15,218 nt of DNA. It comes from CAZBNB01 sp964493245. Its GTDB lineage: Bacteria > Pseudomonadota > Gammaproteobacteria > Legionellales > Legionellaceae. Positions 1 to 9,700 of this stretch are shown one piece after another. Each line of letters begins with the position of its first letter. The stretch's first letter is position 1. The notes beneath the pieces are model-generated. The model ran no database searches, was not told the DNA's origin, and saw only the letters and a program-made list of their open reading frames with translations. The stretch is from the NCBI GenBank assembly GCA_964493245.1, contig CAZBNB010000034.1:1-15218 (forward strand), written 5' to 3'. A program made the translations under genes and the position numbers.

Positions 1-1384
1 GCAACTCACCCATTCCTTGAATAATGGTTTGACCTGACTCTTCGTCAGTATGTACACGGAATGAAGGATCTTCTTGTGCTAATTTACCAAGCGCAACACC
101 CATTTTTTCTTGATCAGCTTTCGTCTTAGGCTCAACTGCAACCGCAATCACGGGATCTGGAAAATCCATACGCTCTAGCGTAATGACTTTATTCACATCA
201 CAAAGCGTGTCGCCTGTTGTAATCGTTTTTAAACCTACGGCAGCAGCAATATCACCCGCACGAACTTCTTTAATTTCTTCGCGTGAGTTTGCGTGCATTT
301 GCAGTAATCGGCCAATACGCTCTTTTTTACCTTTGACAGGGTTGTAAACGGTATCACCGCATTTCACAACACCTGAATATGCTCTAAAATAAGTTAACGT
401 TCCAACGAATGGATCCGTAGCAATTTTAAATGCCAACGCTGAAAATGGCTCATCGTATGATGTGGTTCGTGTATCATCTTCACCATCTTCATCCACGCCT
501 TTAACTGGAGGGATATCTAAAGGAGAAGGCAAATAATCAACAACACCATCTAACACCGCTTGCACACCTTTGTTTTTAAAGGCAGAACCACAAAATACAG
601 GAACAATTTCATTGTTGACTGTACGTTGACGTAAAGCTTTCTTAATTTCAGCTTCTGATAGCTCATTGCCTTCAAGATATTTTTCCATGAGTGCATCATC
701 AGCTTCTGCTGCGGCTTCAACAATCTTAATACGATATGTTTCGCAATCGGCTTTCATGGCATCAGGAATTTCTGTGTACTTAAATGTCATTCCTTTGCTG
801 TCTTCGTCCCAATGAATCGCTTTCATTTTGATGAGATCAATAACCCCTAAAAATGTTTCTTCAGCGCCAATGGGTAACTGTACAACAACGGGATTTGATC
901 CCAAACGCTTTTTAATTTGGTCAACAACTCTCAGAAAGTTAGCGCCCATACGATCCATTTTATTAACGAATACAATGCGCGGTACGCCATACTTATCAGA
1001 CTGACGCCATACTGTTTCAGATTGAGGCTCAACACCCGATACCGAGTCAAATACAACCACAGCGCCGTCTAACACTCGCAATGAGCGCTCGACTTCAATC
1101 ATGAAGTCAACGTGTCCCGGAGTATCAATAATGTTAATACGATGACGAGAATACTGCTTGTCCATACCTGGCCAGTAGCAAGTTGTTGCTGCAGAAGTAA
1201 TTGTAATTCCGCGCTCTTGCTCTTGAACCATCCAGTCCATGGTCGCAGCGCCATCATGTACTTCTCCAATTTTATGAGAAGTTCCGGTATAAAAGAGTAC
1301 ACGTTCGGTAGTCGTTGTTTTACCAGCATCCACGTGAGCGGCAATGCCAATATTACGGTACAGTTCTAAAGGTGTTGTTGACAC
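1..1384 (-). CDS. fusA: Elongation factor G (EF-G), 5' two thirds; 3' end beyond window
   Basis: EF-G is the GTPase that drives translocation of tRNA and mRNA on the ribosome and, with RRF, helps recycle it. Translating the minus strand from the GTG at 1384 gives about 461 residues that align without gaps worth noting to EF-G (about 700 residues), so the C-terminal domains III-V are mostly outside. Visible GTPase motifs are AHVDAGKT (P-loop, residues 16-23), RGITI (switch I, 58-62), DTPGH (switch II, 87-91) and NKMD (141-144); the segment GSAFKNKG follows later. The start is fixed by an AGAGGA Shine-Dalgarno about 7 bases upstream of GTG and by homology. Only 15 bases separate it from rpsG, so it is translated from the rpsL-rpsG-fusA mRNA. 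Odd point: Met95 replaces the Thr seen in E. coli EF-G just after switch II (DFMIEVERS). Confidence 0.97.
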   Translation of the reverse strand, partial: MSTTPLELYRNIGIAAHVDAGKTTTTERVLFYTGTSHKIGEVHDGAATMDWMVQEQERGITITSAATTCYWPGMDKQYSRHRINIIDTPGHVDFMIEVERSLRVLDGAVVVFDSVSGVEPQSETVWRQSDKYGVPRIVFVNKMDRMGANFLRVVDQIKKRLGSNPVVVQLPIGAEETFLGVIDLIKMKAIHWDEDSKGMTFKYTEIPDAMKADCETYRIKIVEAAAEADDALMEKYLEGNELSEAEIKKALRQRTVNNEIVPVFCGSAFKNKGVQAVLDGVVDYLPSPLDIPPVKGVDEDGEDDTRTTSYDEPFSALAFKIATDPFVGTLTYFRAYSGVVKCGDTVYNPVKGKKERIGRLLQMHANSREEIKEVRAGDIAAAVGLKTITTGDTLCDVNKVITLERMDFPDPVIAVAVEPKTKADQEKMGVALGKLAQEDPSFRVHTDEESGQTIIQGMGEL

Positions 1385-1399
1385 GAGTTTTTCCTCTTA

Positions 1400-1926
<527 letters not shown>

Positions 1927-1944
1927 CAGTTTCCTACGTTAACG

Positions 1945-2325
1945 TTATTTCTTATCTTTTGGCTTTTTCGTTCCATATTTAGAACGGCCTTGCTTACGAT
2001 CGTTGACACCAGAGGTATCCAAACTACCACGAACAGTATGATAACGAACACCAGGTAAGTCTTTTACACGACCACCACGAATCAGCACAACAGAGTGCTC
2101 TTGCAAATTGTGCCCTTCACCACCGATATAAGAAGAAACTTCAAATCCGTTGGTCAAACGAACACGCGCAACTTTACGCATTGCTGAGTTAGGCTTTTTC
2201 GGTGTTGTTGTGTAAACACGTGTACAAACACCTCTTCGTTGAGGACAAGATTCCAGTGCGGGAACGTTGCTTTTGCGGCGCGCACTAACACGTGGCTTCC
2301 TCACCAGCTGATTAATCGTAGCCAT
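1945..2325 (-). CDS. rpsL: 30S ribosomal protein S12
   Basis: S12 sits at the 30S decoding centre, helps set decoding accuracy, and is the classic site of streptomycin resistance. The 126-residue product matches S12 end to end: MATINQLVRKPR, TTTPKKPNSAMRKVARVRLT, SYIGGEGHNLQEHS, then GGRVKDLPGVRYH. Lys43, Lys88 and Pro91 (numbered with Met1) are all present, so the resistance positions look wild type. Asp89, the residue that is methylthiolated in E. coli, is present. The C-terminus is a basic KKPKDKK tail. The start ATG has GGAG about 10 bases upstream, a rather long spacing. It is the first gene of rpsL-rpsG-fusA and has its own promoter in the rpoC-rpsL gap. Confidence 0.98.
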   Translation of the reverse strand: MATINQLVRKPRVSARRKSNVPALESCPQRRGVCTRVYTTTPKKPNSAMRKVARVRLTNGFEVSSYIGGEGHNLQEHSVVLIRGGRVKDLPGVRYHTVRGSLDTSGVNDRKQGRSKYGTKKPKDKK

Positions 2326-2362
2326 CTATTGTTAACTCCGAACGATATTCAAAATATAAAGA

Positions 2363-2409
2363 GGTCGGATTCTATAAAGAAGCTCGCTTCTTGTCAAGGC
2401 CATCCGACC
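2363..2409 (-). terminator. Nested inverted repeats after rpoC; terminator-like, overlaps the rpsL promoter
   Basis: GGTCGGAT and ATCCGACC form a perfect 8-base outer inverted repeat (2363-2370 with 2402-2409). Inside it AAGAAG and CTTCTT form a second stem around a CGAG loop. In rpoC mRNA, eight bases after the stop codon, this would fold into a stacked hairpin followed by TCTTTATATTTT, which is U-rich but broken by A. It could end or reduce rpoC read-through, or protect the 3' end. The tail is not a clean U run, so efficient termination is uncertain. Confidence 0.5.
2369..2397 (-). promoter_or_regulatory. Predicted sigma-70 promoter of the rpsL-rpsG-fusA operon
   Basis: On the minus strand a perfect -35 box TTGACA (2392-2397) is followed by a 17-base spacer and the -10 box TAGAAT (2369-2374, 5 of 6 consensus bases). 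Transcription should start near 2362, about 36 bases upstream of rpsL. The discriminator directly after the -10 is CCGACC, which is GC-rich; such discriminators are typical of promoters repressed by ppGpp and DksA, so stringent control is a reasonable inference. The spacer contains a small inverted repeat and the whole promoter lies inside a larger one. Confidence 0.8.
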
Positions 2410-2417
2410 GATGTTTT

Positions 2418-5400
2418 TTATTCTTGATTTTGGTTGTCTGCGTTTAAAGCTTCACTTAACGCATGTTCAACGTCTGTTACTGAGACTTTACCAACAGTTC
2501 CCGCATCTATTTCTGCCGCCAAAGCGCGCATACGTTTAGCCTTGCGAGATTGGTGATAAGTGTATCCGGTTCCAGCGGGAATCAAGCGACCCACCATGAC
2601 GTTTTCTTTCAGACCTCGTAAATCATCGACCTTACCGCTCACAGCAGCTTCAGTGAGGACACGAGTCGTCTCTTGGAACGACGCAGCTGAAATAAATGAT
2701 TCTGTTGCTAACGACGCTTTCGTGATTCCCAACAAGATTGGTGTTCCTTGTGCAGGCATTTTATTTTGAGCTATGAGCTTGTCATTTTCTTCAAGCATCA
2801 TTGTTTCTTCTATCTGCTCACCTACTAAGAATTTCGAATCGCCTGCAAAAGTAATCAAACGTTTGCGTAGCATTTGTCTCACAATCGTTTCAATGTGTTT
2901 ATCGTTAATTTTTACACCTTGTAAGCGATAAACATCTTGTACTTCATTCACGATGTAATTTGCCAGCGCACCAATACCCAACAAACGTAAAATATCGTGT
3001 GGATTTGGAGGGCCATCGGCAATGACTTCACCACGAGCCACATGCTCACCTTCAAATACAGAAATATTACGCCATTTAGGAATGAGCTCTTCATGACAGT
3101 TATTTTCAGAGTGCGTAATCATGAGGCGGCGTTTACCTTTGGTTTCTTTACCAAAGCTGACAACACCAGAAACCTCTGCCATAACCGCGGCATCTTTTGG
3201 TTTTCTTGCTTCAAACAAGTCAGCAACCCGTGGCAAGCCCCCGGTAATATCGCGAGTCTTTGTACGCTCTTGAGGAATACGAGCGATAACATCCCCCACA
3301 CCGACTGCTTGACCATCATTAAAGTTGATGATGGCATCTACGGGTAAATAATATTGCGCGGGAACATTTGTGCCCGACAAGAAAATTTCCTCGCCTGAAT
3401 CTGACACCAATTTCACCATCGGTCTCAAATCACGACCTGCGGTACTACCACGCTGTTTGGCATCGATAACCACAATATTACTCAAACCGGTCAATTCATC
3501 TGTTTGACGATTCATGGTCATACCTTCAATCAAATCGACAAACTTCAACTGACCACTTACTTCTGAAATAACAGGATGCGTATGTGGATCCCAAGTTGCA
3601 ATAATTTGACCTGCTTCAACGTGAGATTGATCATGAACAGACAACATCGCACCATACGGCAGTTTATAACGCTCACGCTCACGGCCAAACTCATCTTGTA
3701 CAGTCACTTCACCCGAACGAGATACAGCCACTAAGTTACCGCTTTCATGTGTTACTGTTTTAATATTATGCAAGCGAATAACACCTTTTGTTTTAATTTG
3801 GATATTATTTGCTGCTGTTGATCGTGATGCCGCGCCCCCAATGTGGAAGGTACGCATGGTTAACTGTGTTCCTGGTTCACCGATTGACTGTGCAGCAATA
3901 ATACCAACAGCTTCACCACTATTTACCAAGTGCCCACGAGCCAAATCACGTCCATAACATTTTGCACATAATCCGTAACGTGTTTCACAAGAAATAGGTG
4001 AACGAACATAAATTTGATCCACACCTAATTTTTCCAGGCGCTCAACCCATTCTTCATCCAACAAAGTCCCTGCTTTGACGACAGGCTCTTTGTCTGAAGG
4101 GATATATACGTCTGTCGCAACGACACGCCCTAAAACACGCTCTTGCAAAGGCTCAACAATGTCTCCGCCTTCAATAAGAGGCTGCATCAACACACCATTT
4201 TCAGTGCCGCAATCCAACTCAGTAATAACAACGTCTTGCGCCACATCCACCAAACGCCGCGTTAGATAACCGGAGTTTGCTGTTTTTAATGCCGTATCAG
4301 CCAAACCCTTACGCGCACCGTGTGTTGAAATAAAATATTGGAATACATTCAATCCTTCACGGAAATTCGCAGTAATCGGTGTTTCAATAATCGAGCCGTC
4401 AGGCGCCGACATAAGGCCGCGCATACCCGCCAACTGTCTAATCTGGGCCGCAGAACCCCGCGCACCCGAATCAGCCATCATAAAGATTGGATTAAAAGAG
4501 TCTTGAATTTCTATCTTTCCGGCAGCATTTAAAACTTCTTCCGTTGCAATGTTTGCCATCATCGACTTCGCTACCATTTCACTGGTACGTGACCAAATAT
4601 CGATAACTTTGTTATAACGCTCGCCATTGGTAACCAAACCGGTGCGAAATTGAGATTCGATTTCACGCACTTCATTATCAGCTTGCTCAATGATCCTTGC
4701 TTTATCTTCAGGAATTTCCATATCTTCAATACCGATTGATGCGCCAGCGCGTGTCGCATACTTAAATCCGGTATACATCAAATGATCAGCAAAAATAACG
4801 CTTTCTTTAAGACCGTAAGTACGATAGCAATTGTCTAACACACGAGAAATGGCCTTTTTCGTCATCACTTTATTGACCTGAGAAAAATGCATTCCAACAG
4901 GTAAAATTTCTGACAGAATCGCGCGACCTACCGTGGTATCCACTAACTCTTCGCCACGCTCTGGTTGCGTCGTATCAATCGGCATACGAATTTTAACTTT
5001 AGCATGGATATCTGCAAAACCAGCTTCATACCAGTTGATGGCATCTTGTGTGCTCGCGAATACTTTGCCTTCGCCTTTTGCATTCAGACGATCACGTGTT
5101 AAATAGTACAAACCCAAAACAACGTCTTGGCTAGGTACAATGATTGGTTCGCCATTGGCTGGTGACAAAATATTATTCGTCGACATCATTAACGAACGTG
5201 CTTCAAGTTGAGCTTCAATCGTCAATGGAATGTGTACTGCCATTTGATCGCCGTCGAAGTCAGCGTTGTAAGCTGTACAAACAAGCGGATGCAATTGGAT
5301 GGCTTTACCTTCAATCAAGACCGGTTCAAAAGCTTGAATACCCAAACGGTGTAATGTTGGTGCGCGATTTAGTAAAACCGGATGCTCACGTATCACTTCT

Positions 5401-6683
5401 TCTAATACGTCCCAAACAATCGGCTCTTCGCGATCAACCATTTTTTTGGCTGCTTTAATCGTGGTGGCAAGACCTCTAAATTCCAACTTACTGAAAATAA
5501 AGGGCTTAAATAATTCTAAAGCCATTTTCTTTGGTAGGCCGCACTGATGCAAGCGCAAAGTAGGCCCAACCACGATGACAGAACGACCAGAATAATCAAC
5601 CCGCTTACCTAAAAGATTTTGACGGAAACGGCCTTGTTTACCCTTGATCATATCGGCAAGCGATTTTAATGGGCGTTTATTGGTACCGGTAATGGCTCGA
5701 CCACGTCGACCATTATCAAGTAACGCATCGACTGACTCTTGTAACATACGTTTTTCGTTACGTACGATAATATCTGGTGCGTTTAGATCCAACAGACGTT
5801 TTAAACGATTGTTTCGATTGATAACACGACGATATAAGTCATTGAGATCAGATGTCGCAAAACGCCCACCATCCAACGGTACCAAAGGACGTAGATCCGG
5901 AGGCAATACCGGCAATACGTTCATAATCATCCATTCTGGTTTATTCCCAGAATCGAAGAAAGCTTCTAATAGCTTTAATCGTTTGGTGATTTTTTTGATT
6001 TTGGTTTCGGAATTGGTGGTTGGCAACTCTTCTCTTAACGATTTAATTTCATTATCTAAATCAATTTGTTTCAATAAATCACGAATCGCCTCTGCACCCA
6101 TACGCGCATCAAACTCATCGCCATATTGCTCCATGGCATCTAAGTACGCTTCGTCGTTTAGCAACTGACCACGCTCTAACTCTGTCATACCAGGATCAAC
6201 AACAACAAACGCTTCAAAATAAAGAACACGTTCGATATCACGTAGTGTCATATCTAATAATAACCCTATACGTGATGGCAGTGATTTGAGGAACCATATA
6301 TGTGCAACAGGACTCGCCAACTCGATATGTCCCATGCGCTCACGTCGCACTTTCGCTAACGCCAGTTCAACACCGCATTTTTCACAAATAACACCACGGT
6401 GTTTCAATCGTTTGTATTTTCCACACAAACACTCATAATCTTTCACTGGACCGAATGTTTTTGCACAAAATAAACCATCGCGCTCTGGTTTAAAGGTTCT
6501 ATAATTGATTGTTTCTGGCTTTTTGACTTCACCATAAGACCAAGAACGGATCAATTCTGGAGAAGCCAAGCCGATTTTAATCGCATCAAATTCTTCGCTC
6601 TGACCTTGTTGCTTGAGCATACCTAACAAATCACTCATCACAGGTGCTTTTAAGAGGTGCTCGTTATTGCGTACTATTGCCAC
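2418..6683 (-). CDS. rpoC: DNA-directed RNA polymerase subunit beta'
   Basis: Beta' carries the catalytic Mg-binding motif and much of the DNA clamp of RNA polymerase. The 1421-residue product is colinear with E. coli beta' (1407). Zinc-binding cysteines 85, 87, 100 and 103 lie in the N-terminal ECLCGKYKRLKHRG/CEKCG region; the catalytic NADFDGD is at about 473-479; a second Cys cluster (SCETRYGLCAKCYGRD) and the trigger-loop/bridge-helix segments (MADSGARGSAAQIRQLAGMRG, GARKGLADTALKTANSGYLTRR, read in parts) are intact. The chosen start is a GTG with GGAGG 7 bases upstream (6691-6695). This gives 15 extra residues before the usual MSDLL start, whose ATG at 6638 has no clear Shine-Dalgarno. 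The gap to rpoB is 26 bases, so the two are co-transcribed. Confidence 0.97.
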   Translation of the reverse strand: MAIVRNNEHLLKAPVMSDLLGMLKQQGQSEEFDAIKIGLASPELIRSWSYGEVKKPETINYRTFKPERDGLFCAKTFGPVKDYECLCGKYKRLKHRGVICEKCGVELALAKVRRERMGHIELASPVAHIWFLKSLPSRIGLLLDMTLRDIERVLYFEAFVVVDPGMTELERGQLLNDEAYLDAMEQYGDEFDARMGAEAIRDLLKQIDLDNEIKSLREELPTTNSETKIKKITKRLKLLEAFFDSGNKPEWMIMNVLPVLPPDLRPLVPLDGGRFATSDLNDLYRRVINRNNRLKRLLDLNAPDIIVRNEKRMLQESVDALLDNGRRGRAITGTNKRPLKSLADMIKGKQGRFRQNLLGKRVDYSGRSVIVVGPTLRLHQCGLPKKMALELFKPFIFSKLEFRGLATTIKAAKKMVDREEPIVWDVLEEVIREHPVLLNRAPTLHRLGIQAFEPVLIEGKAIQLHPLVCTAYNADFDGDQMAVHIPLTIEAQLEARSLMMSTNNILSPANGEPIIVPSQDVVLGLYYLTRDRLNAKGEGKVFASTQDAINWYEAGFADIHAKVKIRMPIDTTQPERGEELVDTTVGRAILSEILPVGMHFSQVNKVMTKKAISRVLDNCYRTYGLKESVIFADHLMYTGFKYATRAGASIGIEDMEIPEDKARIIEQADNEVREIESQFRTGLVTNGERYNKVIDIWSRTSEMVAKSMMANIATEEVLNAAGKIEIQDSFNPIFMMADSGARGSAAQIRQLAGMRGLMSAPDGSIIETPITANFREGLNVFQYFISTHGARKGLADTALKTANSGYLTRRLVDVAQDVVITELDCGTENGVLMQPLIEGGDIVEPLQERVLGRVVATDVYIPSDKEPVVKAGTLLDEEWVERLEKLGVDQIYVRSPISCETRYGLCAKCYGRDLARGHLVNSGEAVGIIAAQSIGEPGTQLTMRTFHIGGAASRSTAANNIQIKTKGVIRLHNIKTVTHESGNLVAVSRSGEVTVQDEFGRERERYKLPYGAMLSVHDQSHVEAGQIIATWDPHTHPVISEVSGQLKFVDLIEGMTMNRQTDELTGLSNIVVIDAKQRGSTAGRDLRPMVKLVSDSGEEIFLSGTNVPAQYYLPVDAIINFNDGQAVGVGDVIARIPQERTKTRDITGGLPRVADLFEARKPKDAAVMAEVSGVVSFGKETKGKRRLMITHSENNCHEELIPKWRNISVFEGEHVARGEVIADGPPNPHDILRLLGIGALANYIVNEVQDVYRLQGVKINDKHIETIVRQMLRKRLITFAGDSKFLVGEQIEETMMLEENDKLIAQNKMPAQGTPILLGITKASLATESFISAASFQETTRVLTEAAVSGKVDDLRGLKENVMVGRLIPAGTGYTYHQSRKAKRMRALAAEIDAGTVGKVSVTDVEHALSEALNADNQNQE

Positions 6684-6709
6684 GTTAATGCCTCCAAATG
6701 GTCAAATAA

Positions 6710-9700
6710 TCAATCATGTTCCAATTCAATATCGATACCCAACGCTCTGATTTCTTTCAGTAAAACGTTAAAGGATTCAGGCATGCCCGGATCCATGCGG
6801 TGATCACCATCGACAATATTTTTATATATTTTGGTACGACCGCCCACATCATCTGATTTCACGGTGAGCATTTCTTGCAAGGTATAAGCTGCGCCGTACG
6901 CTTCTAACGCCCAAACCTCCATTTCACCAAAACGCTGTCCACCAAATTGAGCTTTACCGCCCAGAGGTTGTTGCGTTACTAAACTGTATGAACCTGTCGA
7001 ACGCGCATGCATCTTATCATCAACCAAGTGATTTAACTTCAGCATGTACATGTAACCAACCATTACAGGATTATCAAACTCACGACCAGTACGACCATCG
7101 ACGAGCTTTGTTTTACCATCTAAAGGCATTTCCGCTAACTGCAGCATTGCCTTAATTTCAGATTCACTGGCACCATCAAACACGGGTGTTGCCATTGGTA
7201 CACCTGCACGCAGATTATTAGCCAGCGTCGATAACTCTTCTTCACTTAAGCTGTCTAAATCAATACGTTTAGTACCATCATGATTATAAATTTTATACAA
7301 ATAATCTTTTACTTCTTTTGAAGATGCTTGCCTATCTAACATTTCACCAAGTCGTAAACCGAGCCCTTTTGCGGCTAAGCCTAAATGCGTTTCGAGAACC
7401 TGTCCGATATTCATACGTGAAGGTACCCCAAGCGGATTTAAAACGATATCAACCGGCGTTCCATCTGCTAAATAAGGCATGTCTTCAACAGGCACAACTA
7501 TCGAAATAACCCCTTTGTTACCGTGTCTTCCCGCCATTTTATCACCTGGCTGAACACGGCGTTTCACTGCAAGGTATACTTTAACAATTTTGAGAACGCC
7601 AGGAGCAAGATCATCTCCTTGAACAATTTTTTTACGATTATCGTTAAAACGTTTTTCAATTTCTTTCGCCAATGATTCTAATTGACGTGAAGATTGTTCT
7701 AGCTGTTGACTCGCTTCTTCATTTTCAAGACGAATGTCAAACCATTTTTCACGTGCCACTTTAGACAAGTACGCTTCGGTAATTTTGCTATCTGGTTTTA
7801 AGCTACTGGGTCCACCGGTCGCTACTTTATTTAACAACAGTGTATAAACACGTTGATAAATATCTTCTTCACGGATACGACGCTCATCAACCAAATCTTT
7901 ACGAACGCGTGCTAAGTGTTCTTCTTCAATCGATTTTGCACGGGCATCTTTTTCTAAACCATCTCGAGTAAAGACTTGAACATCGATCACGGTGCCGTTC
8001 ATACCAGATGGGACACGTAAGGAAGAATCTTTAACATCAGATGCTTTTTCACCGAAAATTGCACGCAATAATTTTTCTTCTGGAGTCAATTGCGTTTCAC
8101 CTTTCGGTGTCACTTTTCCTACCAGAATATCGCCTGCATTCACTTCAGCGCCAATAAAGACAACACCAGACTCATCCAAATTAGCCAAAGCCGACTCAGA
8201 AACACTGGGGATATCACTCGTAATTTCTTCTGTACCTAATTTTGTATCGCGAGCAATACAGGTTAACTCTTCGATATGAATCGTCGTAAAACGATCGTCT
8301 TCAACGATACGTTTAGAAATTAAGATCGAATCCTCGAAGTTATAACCATTCCAGGGCATGAACGCCACCAGTAGATTTTGTCCAAGCGCCAATTCGCCCA
8401 TGTCTGTACAAGGACCATCTGCTAAAATATCACCGCGCGCAATGATGTCGCCTTTTTTAACAATAGGCGTTTGGTTGATACAGGTATCTTGGTTCGAGCG
8501 GAAGTATTTAGTGAGATTATAAATATCAACCCCAGTTTCACCTGCACTGGTTTCATCATCATTCACACGGACAACGATACGTGAAGCATCAACTAAATCG
8601 ATCACACCGCCACGCTTCGCAACAACAGAAACCCCTGAGTCAGAAGCCACTGTGCGCTCCATACCAGTACCCACTAATGGTTTTTCTGCTCGCAAAGTTG
8701 GAACAGCCTGGCGTTGCATATTCGAACCCATTAATGCACGGTTCGCATCATCATGCTCAAGGAATGGAATCAATGAAGCGGCAACAGACACAATTTGCTT
8801 CGGAGAAATATCCATGTAGTTAATTTTATCCGGCGTTGTCAAAGAAAACTCATTTTCATGTCGGCATGGAACCAAATCAGCAATAATGTTGCCTTCTTTG
8901 TCTAATGGAATATTGGATTGAGCAATATATTGATCAACCTCTTCAATCGCTGACAAATATTCAATTTCATCGGTAACACGGCCATTAATTACTTTACGGC
9001 AAGGTGTTTCAATAAAACCATAGTCATTTGTACGCGCATAAACAGACAACGAGTTGATAAGACCAATGTTTGGACCTTCCGGCGTTTCAATTGGACAAAC
9101 GCGACCGTAATGGGTTGTATGAACGTCACGGACTTCAAAACCAGCACGCTCACGTGTCAAACCACCTGGGCCAAGTGCGGATACACGTCGTTTGTGGGTC
9201 ACACCCGATAGTGGGTTAACTTGATCCATAAACTGTGATAGCTGACTTGAGCCAAAAAACTCTTTAATCGCGGCAGAAACAGGTTTTGCATTAATGAGAT
9301 CTTGCGGCATTAAGTTTTCTGACTCAGCAAGACTCAAGCGTTCTTTAACCGCACGCTCTACACGTACTAAACCAACTCTGAATTGGTTTTCCGTCATTTC
9401 ACCAACACTGCGAACACGGCGATTTCCTAAGTGGTCGATATCATCAACCATACCAATACCGTTACGGATATCGATGAGTGTTTTAATAACCGCTAAAATA
9501 TCTTCTTTTGCCAACGTGCCTGGGCCATCATCCACTTTGCGACCGACACGACGATTAAACTTCATGCGACCAACAGCAGATAAATCGTAACGCTCTTCGG
9601 TAAAAAATAAGTTTTTAAATAATGCTTCAGCGGCTTCTTTTGTTGGTGGTTCGCCAGGGCGCATCATGCGATAGATTTCAACCAAAGCTTCTAACTGAGA

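Noticed and set aside
5644..6168. 174-codon open frame on the plus strand inside rpoC
   Set aside because: It lies fully opposite conserved rpoC codons and resembles no family I know; a shadow of the real gene, like the other plus-strand frames here.
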